Source: CAZVIK01 sp964627045
GTDB taxonomy: Bacteria; Acidobacteriota; Terriglobia; Bryobacterales; Bryobacteraceae
Assembly: GCA_964627045.1 (NCBI GenBank)
Contig: CAZVIK010000031.1
Span: 1-28,594 of the forward strand
Length of the DNA: 28,594 nt
Reading direction: 5' to 3'
Below, piece by piece: positions 1 to 7,450 of the stretch (position 1 is its first letter; each line of letters begins with the position of its first letter). The translations under genes were made by a program, and so were the position numbers. Under the pieces are notes generated by a model. It did not search any database, was not told the DNA's origin, and saw only the letters and a list, made by a program, of their open reading frames with translations.

Positions 1-138
1 GCTGATTAGTCCGAATCCGATAATCCCGATGCCGACCCGATCATTGGCCCCGAGTACGCGGCTGTAGGACGCCGCGCTCAGTGCCGTTGCAGTGCCCAGA
101 AATGCCCGGCGGGTAGTCTGAGCCAAATCGTTTTTCAT
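1..138 (-). CDS. Gfo/Idh/MocA-family oxidoreductase, N-terminal fragment
   Basis: Only the first 46 residues are in the window; the gene runs off the left edge. The protein starts with a twin-arginine-like signal (TTRRAFLGTATALSAASYSRVLGAND). A Rossmann beta-strand with a dinucleotide-binding glycine motif (VGIGIIGFG) follows, which is the usual opening of secreted Gfo/Idh/MocA NAD(P)-dependent sugar or cyclitol dehydrogenases. The ATG is at 138, with an AGGAG-like sequence about 16 nt upstream, rather far. It lies downstream of and co-directional with a ThuA gene; the two families often occur together in sugar catabolic loci. The family call rests on the signal and glycine motif alone. Substrate cannot be inferred. 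Confidence 0.7.
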   Translation of the reverse strand, partial: MKNDLAQTTRRAFLGTATALSAASYSRVLGANDRVGIGIIGFGLIS

Positions 139-181
139 TTCCACGTGTGCCTGTCTCCTTCCAAAAAGACGAACCACGTCA

Positions 182-197
182 CCGGCCTTGCGGCCGG
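182..197 (-). terminator. GC-rich hairpin in the ThuA/oxidoreductase gap
   Basis: A perfect 6-bp stem, CCGGCC/GGCCGG, with a 4-nt loop, sits between the ThuA stop and the next gene. There is no T-tract, so it may be a weak terminator, a processing site or chance in GC-rich DNA. Confidence 0.3.
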
Positions 198-214
198 AAC
201 GAGCATACCACACA

Positions 215-240
215 CCGCGCCCCTTCAAGTCAGGGCGCGG
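215..240 (-). terminator. 8-bp perfect hairpin downstream of the ThuA gene
   Basis: A perfect 8-bp stem, CCGCGCCC/GGGCGCGG, encloses a 10-nt loop and starts about 31 nt past the ThuA stop codon. With the second hairpin at 182-197 it fills most of the 133-nt gap. No T-run follows on the minus strand, so this is a terminator-like or mRNA-stabilising structure rather than a classical intrinsic terminator. Confidence 0.4.
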
Positions 241-271
241 CCATGGTCCGGCGACCCTTGCCGGCTACGGC

Positions 272-1258
272 CTAGCGCGGCCCGCCCGGTGCGGGCGCGG
301 CTCCGCCCTCCGTCGCGCCACGACGACCTCCGCGCGCGGGGGCAACAAAGTTCTCCAACTCGCCGACCGGACGGTGCCCGGCCCAAGCGATGCCGCGAAG
401 TAGCATCTGTCTTACCGGGGGGAGATTGAAAGTCTCGTTGGAATGCCCCTGCATGTTTACGAAAACCCTCGCGGGCTTCCCACCGGCGAGCGTGTGTTCG
501 TACGTCCAGACCTGTGGAACCACCTCTCCCTTGTGGTCACCGATCCTGGGGTTGTCGGGGAGCTTTGCCGTCACCAGCGGGTGAATCGGAGGCTCCTTCG
601 CCCAAGTCATCAGGTAAAAGGCCTCTTCGTCCAAGGTCATGTCCGGAAGGTCCTTGGTGATGGGGTGGGTCTTGTCAACAACCGTGTAGGTGACCTTCCC
701 AGCCGCAGAATTCGACTCCCCATGCCGTTTGGCCCCGCCCACGATCGTCGAGTAGTACTCCGGATCGGGCCCGCACTCGGCGTCGTGCAACAGGACCATG
801 CCGCCCCCGCGCCGGACGAAAGCCTCGATGTCGGCCTTCTGGGTGGGATTCATGTATCCGGCATCGCCCCTGTAAATCACGAGCACGTCGGTGCGTGCCA
901 GATCGGCAGCAGTCGGAAAGTGGAGAGCCCCATCGACGACAGCGCCCTTCTCGTTCAGAACGGTGCTCCATTGAGCCAAGAACAGCGGGTAGTCGTGCAG
1001 CCCCGCCCCGTGCGTCTTGAGCCCAGTCCAGATGAAGACGCGTAGGCCCTTGGGGTTGACAACGGTTTGCGGCGCCTCGCCATCGGCGCTCCCTCCGCGC
1101 CCCTGCGCCAAGGCCTGTTGTTGGAGGATCAAGGCCAACGAAAACAGGATGAGCACGCTGACGGCAGCCCGCAGGACCCTCCCCGACAGGAGTCCCAATG
1201 CCATCCGCGGCCGTGACAATCTGCGGAGGCCCACAACTTCGCTACGATTGCGTTTCAC
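272..1258 (-). CDS. Secreted ThuA-domain protein (trehalose-utilisation-like)
   Basis: A 328-residue protein. GTG at 1258 is chosen because GGGAGG lies 7 nt upstream (1266-1271); an upstream TTG would overlap that site. The N-terminus has a long basic region, a hydrophobic segment at about residues 28-47 and a probable cleavage region near QALAQG. The ThuA / class I glutamine-amidotransferase-like fold follows: LRVFIWTGLKTHG, DVLVIYRGDAGYM, FVRRGGGMVLLHDAE, and near the C-terminus RVFVNMQGHSNETF. ThuA-like proteins are associated with sugar metabolism, but their chemistry is poorly defined. The C-terminal ~25 residues are Gly/Arg/Ala/Pro-rich. It lies between the M2 peptidase and the Gfo/Idh/MocA gene on the same strand. 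A second ThuA protein is at 22403-23389. Confidence 0.85.
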   Translation of the reverse strand: MKRNRSEVVGLRRLSRPRMALGLLSGRVLRAAVSVLILFSLALILQQQALAQGRGGSADGEAPQTVVNPKGLRVFIWTGLKTHGAGLHDYPLFLAQWSTVLNEKGAVVDGALHFPTAADLARTDVLVIYRGDAGYMNPTQKADIEAFVRRGGGMVLLHDAECGPDPEYYSTIVGGAKRHGESNSAAGKVTYTVVDKTHPITKDLPDMTLDEEAFYLMTWAKEPPIHPLVTAKLPDNPRIGDHKGEVVPQVWTYEHTLAGGKPARVFVNMQGHSNETFNLPPVRQMLLRGIAWAGHRPVGELENFVAPARGGRRGATEGGAAPAPGGPR

Positions 1259-1356
1259 GGAACCACCTCCCAAAATGAACGGCTCTTCACCTCCAAGCCG
1301 CCTTCCAGTGGCGATGAGAACACCGCAGTGAGGCGCACGTCAAGCCGCCGCCGCAA

Positions 1357-1375
1357 CGGTGCCCGCTTGGCACCG
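1357..1375 (-). terminator. Hairpin downstream of the M2 peptidase gene
   Basis: A perfect 7-bp stem, CGGTGCC/GGCACCG, with a 5-nt loop begins about 21 nt beyond the peptidase stop codon, in the 138-nt gap before the ThuA gene. No T-tract follows, so intrinsic termination is uncertain. Confidence 0.4.
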
Positions 1376-1396
1376 GCCTGTGAGCCCAGGGCCTCC

Positions 1397-3205
1397 CTAC
1401 CACCCCACGGGCTTGCCCTTGTTCTGCTCGTCGAGCCACGCTTGCAGCGGCGCGAAGTAATCGCGGATCGCGGTTGCGTCGATCTTCTCCTGCCCCGTGA
1501 GGGTCTTCAGGGCCTCAGGCCACGGTCGGCTGATTCCCATCTCCATCATCGCCTTCAAGCGTGCTCCGGCCTCTTTGTTGCCGTAGATCGAACAGCGATG
1601 CAGCGGGTCCTTACAGCCGGCCGTCTGCGACAATGCCCGATGGAACTGGAATTGGAGCACGTGCGCCAGGAAGTAACGCGTGTAGGGGACGTTCGCCGGC
1701 ACGTGGTATTTGGCACCGGGATCGAAGTCGCTCTCGCTGCGGGCCACGGGCGGCGCAATTCCCTGGTATTTCTGCCGGAGTTCCCACCAGGTCTTGTTGT
1801 ACTGCTCGGGAGTGATCTCGCCAGTGAAGACCTTCCAGCGCCACTGGTCAATGAGAATCCCGAACGGCAGGAAAGCTACCTTTTCGAGCGCGCGATTCAG
1901 CAAGAGGCCGATGTCCTTGGATGCGTCGGTTGGCCGGGCGAGAAACCCGAGTTTCACGAAGTACTCGGGCGTCATCGAGAGCGCGATGGTGTCGCCGAGA
2001 GCCTCGTGGAAGCCGTCGTTGGCGCTGTCCCGGAACAGCATCGGCTGCTTGTTGTAGGCGCGCTGGTAAAAATTGTGGCCGAGTTCATGGTGGATGGTGA
2101 TGAAGTCCTCCGCCGTGGTCTCGATGCACATCTTGATCCGCAGGTCGTCGATGTTGTCCACATCCCAGGCGCTGGCATGGCAGACCACTTCGCGGTCCCG
2201 CGGCTTGGTGAACAGAGAGCGTTCCCAGAAGGTCTTGGGCAATGGATCGAAGCCCAGCGACACGAAGAACCGGTCGCCGTACTCGGCCATCTTCCGGGCG
2301 TCCAAATTCCGGCTCTTGAGGATCGCCGTCAGGTCGAATCCGGGGTCGGCATTGGGCGGCGCCACCAGAGGGTAGATGTTTTCCCAGGATTGCGACCACA
2401 TGTTGCCCAGAAGGTGCGCCGGGATCGGCCCGTCGGCCGGGACTACGCTGTCGCCGTACCTCTGGCGAAGCCGGCTGCGAACGTAGGCGTGAAGCGAAAC
2501 GTACAACGGCCGGACCTGCTCCCAAAGCCGGTCCACCTCCTTAGCGAACTCCTCCGGGGTCATATCGTACTTGGAGCGCCACATCGCTCCGGTATCGGCG
2601 AATCCGATTTCACGGGCCCCCTTGTTGGACAGTTCGACGAACCGTTGGTAGTCCTTCTTGAGCGGCGCACCCACCGCATGCCATCCGCGCCAGACGCTCA
2701 ACAACTCCGAAGGGTTGCGACTCTCGGCCATCACCTTGGTGACCTGGTTGATGTCCAGGCACTTCGATGGGTCCGTCTCGCCGTCTTTGCAGGCGCGCCC
2801 CTTGCCGTAGGCGGCTTCCATCGCCGTGGCCAGGCGGGTGATCTCCGCGCTCTCTTTGGGATCGGCCGGCGCGGCCATGGTCAGCGACAGCTTGAGCAAC
2901 TTCATCTTCCGCTCGAGATCCGGGGGCAACACGACCCCGTCGAAGCGCTTTGACTCGTTCACCATTTGCACGGCCGCATCGATGAAGCGCTGATTGGCGC
3001 GGGCGGCCAGCATTTCCGTGTCGTCGGTGATGTAGGTGGCCTGCACCCAAGAGGCGCGTCCGGCTTCTTCGCTCAGGTCGAACAAACGGGCCTCGGCGGA
3101 GTCAATAAACGCCTTCGCCTCGGCGGGGGAGAGCCTGCGGGAACAGCCGACGGCGGTCGCCAGCAGCGCTCCCACAATCAGAAAGGTACGGAAAGGAGAG
3201 TTCAT
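1397..3205 (-). CDS. M2-family peptidyl-dipeptidase lipoprotein (ACE-like)
   Basis: A 602-residue zinc metallopeptidase of the angiotensin-converting-enzyme family (M2), which removes C-terminal dipeptides. The zinc site is intact: HHELGH at residues 372-377 (His373, Glu374, His377), with the third ligand expected at Glu401 in GFHEALGD. Length matches single-domain bacterial ACE homologues. The ATG at 3205 has AGGAG 8 nt upstream and opens a lipoprotein signal (FLIVGALLATAVGC; Cys21), so it is probably periplasmic and membrane-anchored. A longer reading without a signal at its start is possible but unlikely. It is transcribed divergently from the enolase-superfamily gene. The family call is firm; the natural substrate is unknown. 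Confidence 0.95.
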   Translation of the reverse strand: MNSPFRTFLIVGALLATAVGCSRRLSPAEAKAFIDSAEARLFDLSEEAGRASWVQATYITDDTEMLAARANQRFIDAAVQMVNESKRFDGVVLPPDLERKMKLLKLSLTMAAPADPKESAEITRLATAMEAAYGKGRACKDGETDPSKCLDINQVTKVMAESRNPSELLSVWRGWHAVGAPLKKDYQRFVELSNKGAREIGFADTGAMWRSKYDMTPEEFAKEVDRLWEQVRPLYVSLHAYVRSRLRQRYGDSVVPADGPIPAHLLGNMWSQSWENIYPLVAPPNADPGFDLTAILKSRNLDARKMAEYGDRFFVSLGFDPLPKTFWERSLFTKPRDREVVCHASAWDVDNIDDLRIKMCIETTAEDFITIHHELGHNFYQRAYNKQPMLFRDSANDGFHEALGDTIALSMTPEYFVKLGFLARPTDASKDIGLLLNRALEKVAFLPFGILIDQWRWKVFTGEITPEQYNKTWWELRQKYQGIAPPVARSESDFDPGAKYHVPANVPYTRYFLAHVLQFQFHRALSQTAGCKDPLHRCSIYGNKEAGARLKAMMEMGISRPWPEALKTLTGQEKIDATAIRDYFAPLQAWLDEQNKGKPVGW

Positions 3206-3226
3206 GTCGTGGGCTCCTGTCGTTTC

Positions 3227-3232
3227 AATATA
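3227..3232 (-). promoter_or_regulatory. Candidate -10 box for the M2 peptidase gene
   Basis: On the minus strand this reads TATATT, 21 nt upstream of the ATG at 3205, leaving room for a short leader containing the AGGAG site. I see no convincing -35 hexamer. Confidence 0.35.
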
Positions 3233-3259
3233 CCCCGGGCGCGGCGCGGGCTCCCGAGC

Positions 3260-3265
3260 TAGAAT
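3260..3265 (+). promoter_or_regulatory. Candidate -10 box immediately before the enolase-superfamily start
   Basis: TAGAAT ends 9 nt before the ATG at 3275. Transcription from it would begin at or within a few nt of the start codon, suggesting a leaderless mRNA. No clear -35 was seen. Confidence 0.35.
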
Positions 3266-3274
3266 GGGCGGGTT

Positions 3275-4501
3275 ATGATCCGACGAGATTTCCTGCGCAG
3301 CGCTCTCTCGCTTCCCGCGGCCGGCTTGTTCGCCCCCCTGGAACGCATGACGGCCGCCGATCGCGGCAAGGTAAAGATCACGGACCTCAAGATGAGGCCC
3401 TACAATACGCACACGATGATCCGCGTGGACACCGACGCCGGTATCACCGGTTTCGGCGAATCCGGAGTCACCTTCCCGATGATGCAGGCATGGATGGAGC
3501 GCTACAAGCCGTTGCTCATTGGAAAAGATGCGCTGGCCATTCAGGTCCATTGGCTGAACATGTCCACGTTGATGCACACTTATATGGCGTCGATTCCGGC
3601 GTTGAGCGGCATCGACATGGCGTTGTGGGACCTAGCCGGAAAACTGATTAACCTGCCAGTATATAGACTGCTCGGCGGGCCCTTCCGCGACCAGGTATCG
3701 GTCTTCGTCAACAGCGAACCGCGGAACATGCTGGACAAAAAGGCGGTGAAGGACTGGGCCGACCAGTTCCGCGCTAATCCGCAGGGTTTCCGCGCGGCCA
3801 AGATCAACACCCACGGCATCGTCGGCGTCCCCATGGGCCGGTACACTACCTCGGTTTCAGCCCAGAACATGCGCAACGTGCGCGCTTCGTTTGAAAACGT
3901 CCGTGCCGAACTCGGCTTCGAATACGACATCATGGTTCACTGCCACAACGAGTACGACCTGGCGACCGCCAAGGCCATGGCGCGCGCGGTGGAGGGGATT
4001 GAGCCAAAGTGGTTCGAGGACCCGCTGCCGCCACCCTTTTCCGACGCCTGGATGGCGCTGAAGCGCGAGTGCCGGGTACCGTTGCTGACCGGTGAAAAAG
4101 TCGAGATGCCCCACGGATTCTACCCGTTCCTTCGGGAACAGGCGGTGGACTATATCTATCCCGACATCGCATTCTGCGGCGGACTTACCTCGATCATGAA
4201 GATCGCGGCCATCGCCGCGGTTCACCGGATCCCCATCGCCACCCACAACGTCGGAGGCATCTGGCTCACGATGGCCTCGATTCACTTCGGCCTGGCGATC
4301 CACGATTTTCTCACCAGCGAAGCCGCCATGACGGGCGCGGGCGGCGGCGTGTTGTCGCACGCTGTAGTCCCGCCGATCGTCAAAGGAGGACTGGCGACGC
4401 CGCCCGAAGCGCCGGGACTCGGGGTCGAGTTAAACGAAGAGGTCTACCGGAAGATCCAAACCAACCGGGGCGCCGCCAACCAACCGCTGGACTGGGTGTA
4501 G
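3275..4501 (+). CDS. Mandelate racemase / muconate-lactonizing-type enolase-superfamily enzyme
   Basis: A 408-residue protein with an export-like N-terminus (MIRRDFLRSALSLPAAGLFAP), an N-terminal capping domain (about 33-145) and a TIM-barrel domain. Barrel-end residues follow the mandelate racemase subgroup: Lys176 in AAKINTHG, Glu248 in WFEDP, Glu274 in TGEKVE, Asp297 in PDIAFCGG and His324 in ATHNVGG. The first metal ligand is normally Asp at the end of the third barrel strand; here the position reads VHCHNEYD, with His222 and His224. The likely chemistry is acid-sugar dehydration or epimerisation, but the substrate cannot be assigned. The start has no clear Shine-Dalgarno, and a -10-like TAGAAT lies 9 nt upstream. 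It is divergent from the M2 peptidase and 61 nt before the next gene. Confidence 0.88.
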   Translation: MIRRDFLRSALSLPAAGLFAPLERMTAADRGKVKITDLKMRPYNTHTMIRVDTDAGITGFGESGVTFPMMQAWMERYKPLLIGKDALAIQVHWLNMSTLMHTYMASIPALSGIDMALWDLAGKLINLPVYRLLGGPFRDQVSVFVNSEPRNMLDKKAVKDWADQFRANPQGFRAAKINTHGIVGVPMGRYTTSVSAQNMRNVRASFENVRAELGFEYDIMVHCHNEYDLATAKAMARAVEGIEPKWFEDPLPPPFSDAWMALKRECRVPLLTGEKVEMPHGFYPFLREQAVDYIYPDIAFCGGLTSIMKIAAIAAVHRIPIATHNVGGIWLTMASIHFGLAIHDFLTSEAAMTGAGGGVLSHAVVPPIVKGGLATPPEAPGLGVELNEEVYRKIQTNRGAANQPLDWV

Positions 4502-4548
4502 GCGGCACGCGCCGCGGGATGACCGGCAGCGATCTCGCACCATCCTGG

Positions 4549-4554
4549 TATCCT
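4549..4554 (+). promoter_or_regulatory. Candidate -10 box immediately before pyrD-pyrK
   Basis: TATCCT ends 8 nt before the ATG at 4563, and no Shine-Dalgarno precedes the start. The spacing suggests a leaderless transcript. No convincing -35 is visible. Confidence 0.3.
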
Positions 4555-4562
4555 TTTGGTTC

Positions 4563-6275
4563 ATGGCGGAACTGAGACTTCAGGAGCCCTACGCGCTGGG
4601 CCGGAAGATGGTTCGGGGACGATTCGTCGTTCCGTCGGGGATTCGTTGCACGCACGCGTCGACAATCCGGAAGTGCTTCGACGAAGTACCGTCCGTAGGC
4701 GTTATCACCACCAAGAGCATCAGCGCCGCGCCCCGCCGGGGATACCGCGAGCCGATTTACGCGCGTTACGCCCCGGGCTGCTACATCAACGCCGTCGGCC
4801 TGGCCAACCCGGGTGCCAAAGCGTTCCTCTGCGAACTGGCTGGTATCCGCGTTCCGGCCGACAAGTTTCTCCTGGTCTCGATCATGGGATCGGACCTAGA
4901 GACGTTTCTTAGCGCAGCGCGCGTGCTGGCGCCTGCCGCCGACGGGTTTGAGCTGAACATGTCTTGTCCTCACGCCGAAGGCTACGGAGCCGAGGTGGGA
5001 CAGGATTTGGACCTGCTGTGCAGGATCACCGAAGGAGTCGTTCGCGAGACCGGACTGCCCGTCTTTGTGAAACTGTCGCCTGTGCTGGCCACGCTCAGCC
5101 AAACCGCACAGGCGGCGGTCGCCTCCGGCGCGTTGGGCCTCACTGTCATCAATACGGTCGGCCCCGCGATGGCCGATCACGAAGACAGCCCCATTCTGGC
5201 CAATCGCTGGGGCGGTTTGTCTGGCGACGGCGTACGCCCCATGGGCTTGCGCGTGGTCGAGCAGGTGCGCAAAGCGGTGGGCGGCGAGCCCGTCATTATC
5301 GGCATGGGTGGGATCGCCGCGCCGGACCACGTTCGGCAGTTCGCACGCGCCGGCGCCAATCTGTTTGGCGTGGGCAGTGCCCTCACCGGGCTGAACAGCG
5401 TGCAAATGGCCGAGTTCATGGCGGGGCTGGAACGCGACTCCGGCGGCTGCGCCTGTCGGGGCGGATATGAACGGTCCTGCGAAACAACCGCGCCGATGGA
5501 CTACTTCCGGACGCGAATTGCCTCCCGGACCGAGTACGACGAGTCGCTCTTCAAGTTGACCCTGGAAGCGTTGCCGGCTCCCTACACGGACGGCGAGTTG
5601 GCCGGGAAGTTCTTCTTCCTCTGGGTTCCCGGCAGGGGCGAGAAGCCGTTCGCCGTGTTCTCGGCCACCGAGCGAAGCGTGGTGATCCGTGTGGCAGGCG
5701 AGTTCACACGTTACCTTGCCGGGCTGCGGGCGGGTGACACGGTCTATCTGCGCGGTCCGTATGGCGCCGGGATTCCGGGCCTTCAGGCGGACAGCGTCAT
5801 CCTGGTGGGCGGCGGCACCGGCATCGCTTCGCTGCTCGAAATCGGCGCACGACTGCGTAGATCGAAGTTGACGTTCCTGTTGGGCGCGCGTACCAAGGCG
5901 CATCTGTGGGACCTCGAGAAGTTCGAGCGGCTGGGCGAGGTTCGCGTGGCCACCGACGACGGAACCGCCGGACATCACGGTTACGTGCCGGAACTGCTGG
6001 AACAGGCCGTAGCGGACGTGCCAGGCACGCCGGCGTTCATCAACTGCGGTCCCGAATCGATGATTCGCGCGTGTTTCGAGATCCAAAAACGATACGCGCC
6101 GCCGGCCCGCATTTACGGATCCATCGAGTACATGACAAGCTGCGGCGTTGGGATCTGCGGAAAATGCGCGGGCCCGTCCGGTGCGCTGACCTGCATCGAC
6201 GGGCCCTTTCTGCCGATGGGCGAATTCGAGTCCCCGGCCGCCAACCCGGCTACTCGGCTTCCGGAACGACGCTGA
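4563..6275 (+). CDS. pyrD: Dihydroorotate dehydrogenase fused to PyrK electron-transfer subunit
   Basis: A 570-residue two-part enzyme predicted to oxidise dihydroorotate to orotate in pyrimidine synthesis, passing electrons to NAD+. Residues 1-290 are a class 1B-like PyrD: FELNMSCPHAEG with the presumed catalytic base Cys135, VFVKLSP, TVINTVG, and a FMN phosphate-binding end GMGGIAAPDHV...GVGSAL. Residues about 312-570 are PyrK-like: KPFAVFS flavin region, RGPYG, NAD-binding VILVGGGTGIASLL (412-425), and [2Fe-2S] cysteines C527, C532, C535 and C544 in TSCGVGICGKCAG...TC. The linker (295-306) contains three further cysteines. PyrD and PyrK are usually separate proteins. Dihydropyrimidine dehydrogenase-like activity is an alternative. 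The 3' end overlaps convergent rplI by 26 nt. Confidence 0.9.
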   Translation: MAELRLQEPYALGRKMVRGRFVVPSGIRCTHASTIRKCFDEVPSVGVITTKSISAAPRRGYREPIYARYAPGCYINAVGLANPGAKAFLCELAGIRVPADKFLLVSIMGSDLETFLSAARVLAPAADGFELNMSCPHAEGYGAEVGQDLDLLCRITEGVVRETGLPVFVKLSPVLATLSQTAQAAVASGALGLTVINTVGPAMADHEDSPILANRWGGLSGDGVRPMGLRVVEQVRKAVGGEPVIIGMGGIAAPDHVRQFARAGANLFGVGSALTGLNSVQMAEFMAGLERDSGGCACRGGYERSCETTAPMDYFRTRIASRTEYDESLFKLTLEALPAPYTDGELAGKFFFLWVPGRGEKPFAVFSATERSVVIRVAGEFTRYLAGLRAGDTVYLRGPYGAGIPGLQADSVILVGGGTGIASLLEIGARLRRSKLTFLLGARTKAHLWDLEKFERLGEVRVATDDGTAGHHGYVPELLEQAVADVPGTPAFINCGPESMIRACFEIQKRYAPPARIYGSIEYMTSCGVGICGKCAGPSGALTCIDGPFLPMGEFESPAANPATRLPERR

Positions 6276-6699
6276 CTTGAATTTCCGCAGTCACGTCGCG
6301 GTGCAGCTTAATTTGAACCGGAAATTGCCCGAGTTGCTTGATCGGCTCAGCTAGGTGGATCTTGCGGCGGTCGATGGTGAAGTTCTGCCGTTCGAGCGCT
6401 TCGGCGATGTCCTTCACGGTTACCGAGCCGAACAACTGCTCCTGTTCGCCGGCCTTCTGCGCAATGGTCACAGTCACGCCGGTAAGCAGCTTGGCCAGTT
6501 CCTCGGCCTCTCCCTTCAGCGTCGCTTCACGGCGCAAGTGGGCCTGGCGCTCCTGCTCGACGATCTTTTTGTTCGCCGCCGTGGCGGGCACGGCCAGCCG
6601 GCGAGGCAGCAGGAAGTTGCGAGCGTAGCCGTCGGCAACTTTGACAACTTCGCCGCGGGCGCCCAGCTTTTCGACGTCGTCTCTCAGAATGACTTCCAT
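6250..6699 (-). CDS. rplI: 50S ribosomal protein L9
   Basis: A 149-residue protein, the usual L9 length. The N-terminal domain is clear (MEVILRDDVEKLGARGEVVKVADGYARNFLLPRRLA). A long connecting helix and the C-terminal domain (TVTIAQKAGEQEQLFGSVTVKDIAEAL) follow. L9 binds 23S rRNA at the L1-stalk base. The ATG at 6699 has AAGGAG close upstream; an in-frame upstream start would skip this site. It is the last gene of the rpsF-rpsR-rplI string, 10 nt after rpsR. Its last 26 nt overlap the end of the convergent pyrD-pyrK gene. Confidence 0.98.
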   Translation of the reverse strand: MEVILRDDVEKLGARGEVVKVADGYARNFLLPRRLAVPATAANKKIVEQERQAHLRREATLKGEAEELAKLLTGVTVTIAQKAGEQEQLFGSVTVKDIAEALERQNFTIDRRKIHLAEPIKQLGQFPVQIKLHRDVTAEIQVSVVPEAE

Positions 6700-6709
6700 G
6701 GCTGTCTCC

Positions 6710-7012
6710 TTACACCGCTGAGGCAAACGGCAGCAGGGCGATGTTCCGGGCTTGCTTGATGGCCTCGGCCAAACGCCGCTGGTGGGGCGTGCAAACGCCC
6801 GTGATCCGGCGCGGCGTGATCTTGCCCCGCTCGGAAACGAATGCGTTCAACAGCTTGATGTCTTTGTAGTCGATGTCGTCGATCTTCTCGACACAAAAGC
6901 GGCAGACCTTCTTCCGGCGGAAGTACTGCTTGCGGCCGCCGGCCATCGCCTTGTCGCCACCGGTCGGTCTCTGCGACGCGCTGAGGGGTCTTCTGGTTCT
7001 TTGTTCCGCCAT
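6710..7012 (-). CDS. rpsR: 30S ribosomal protein S18, cysteine-containing form
   Basis: A 100-residue S18 with the conserved core KVCRFCVEKIDDIDYKDIKLLNAFVSERGKI and ITGVCTPHQRRLAEAIKQARNIALLPF. Cys37, Cys40, Cys74 and His77 form a plausible zinc site, so this resembles the zinc-binding (C+) variant. The N-terminal ~30 residues are a basic extension. The ATG at 7012 has AAGGAG 6 nt upstream, embedded in the end of rpsF, whose stop is 3 nt before this start. S18 pairs with S6 in the 30S platform, consistent with the adjacent rpsF. Confidence 0.98.
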   Translation of the reverse strand: MAEQRTRRPLSASQRPTGGDKAMAGGRKQYFRRKKVCRFCVEKIDDIDYKDIKLLNAFVSERGKITPRRITGVCTPHQRRLAEAIKQARNIALLPFASAV

Positions 7013-7015
7013 GGG

Positions 7016-7450
7016 TTACTCCTTCTCCGTTGCGACTTCGGGGGTTCCGGGGATTCCGGCCGGCGATTCGGGCGAAGGCGCCTGCGGGGCGGGTCCTTCT
7101 GGAGCCGGCTTGCGGGCGGCTCGCTTTTCGCGCCGTTTTTTACGCTTTTCAATCCGCTTCAGCTTCTCGTCGATGCGGACCGTGAGGAACTTCAACACCA
7201 AGTCCGACACCCGCAACCGGCGCTCGATCTCCTTGACCGTCTCGGGCGACGAACTGAATTGCACGAGGATGTAGTAGCCTTCGCTGCGTTTGTCCACGCG
7301 GTAGGCCAGCTTGCGGACTCCCCACTTGTCGATCTTGTCGATGGAGCCGCCTCGCGACACGACGACGTTGGTGACCTGCTCGACGATCTGGTCGATCTCT
7401 TCCTCGGTCGCGTCGGGTTTGACGATGAACAACTCTTCGTAGATTCTCAT
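7016..7450 (-). CDS. rpsF: 30S ribosomal protein S6
   Basis: A 144-residue S6. The ferredoxin-like core occupies residues 1-96 (MRIYEELFIVKPDATEEEI, GVRKLAYRVDKRSEGYYILVQF, ERRLRVSDLVLKFLTVRID). A basic stretch (KLKRIEKRKKRREKRAARK) and a Pro/Ala/Glu-rich tail of about 30 residues follow, longer than in E. coli. The ATG at 7450 overlaps the pth stop as ATGA, indicating translational coupling. S6 binds 16S rRNA together with S18. Confidence 0.98.
   Translation of the reverse strand: MRIYEELFIVKPDATEEEIDQIVEQVTNVVVSRGGSIDKIDKWGVRKLAYRVDKRSEGYYILVQFSSSPETVKEIERRLRVSDLVLKFLTVRIDEKLKRIEKRKKRREKRAARKPAPEGPAPQAPSPESPAGIPGTPEVATEKE

Noticed and set aside
1328..2953. A 541-codon plus-strand open frame opposite the M2 peptidase
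   Set aside because: It is antisense to a clear M2 peptidase with an intact zinc motif. Its translation is rich in Arg/His/Val with no recognisable family, a typical GC-rich shadow frame.
4502..4515. Terminator after the enolase-superfamily gene
   Set aside because: Only a 5-bp GCGGC/GCCGC stem without a T-tract, expected by chance at this GC content.
4896..6086. A 396-codon minus-strand open frame inside pyrD-pyrK
   Set aside because: The plus strand carries all PyrD and PyrK motifs; the minus frame has none and no ribosome site.
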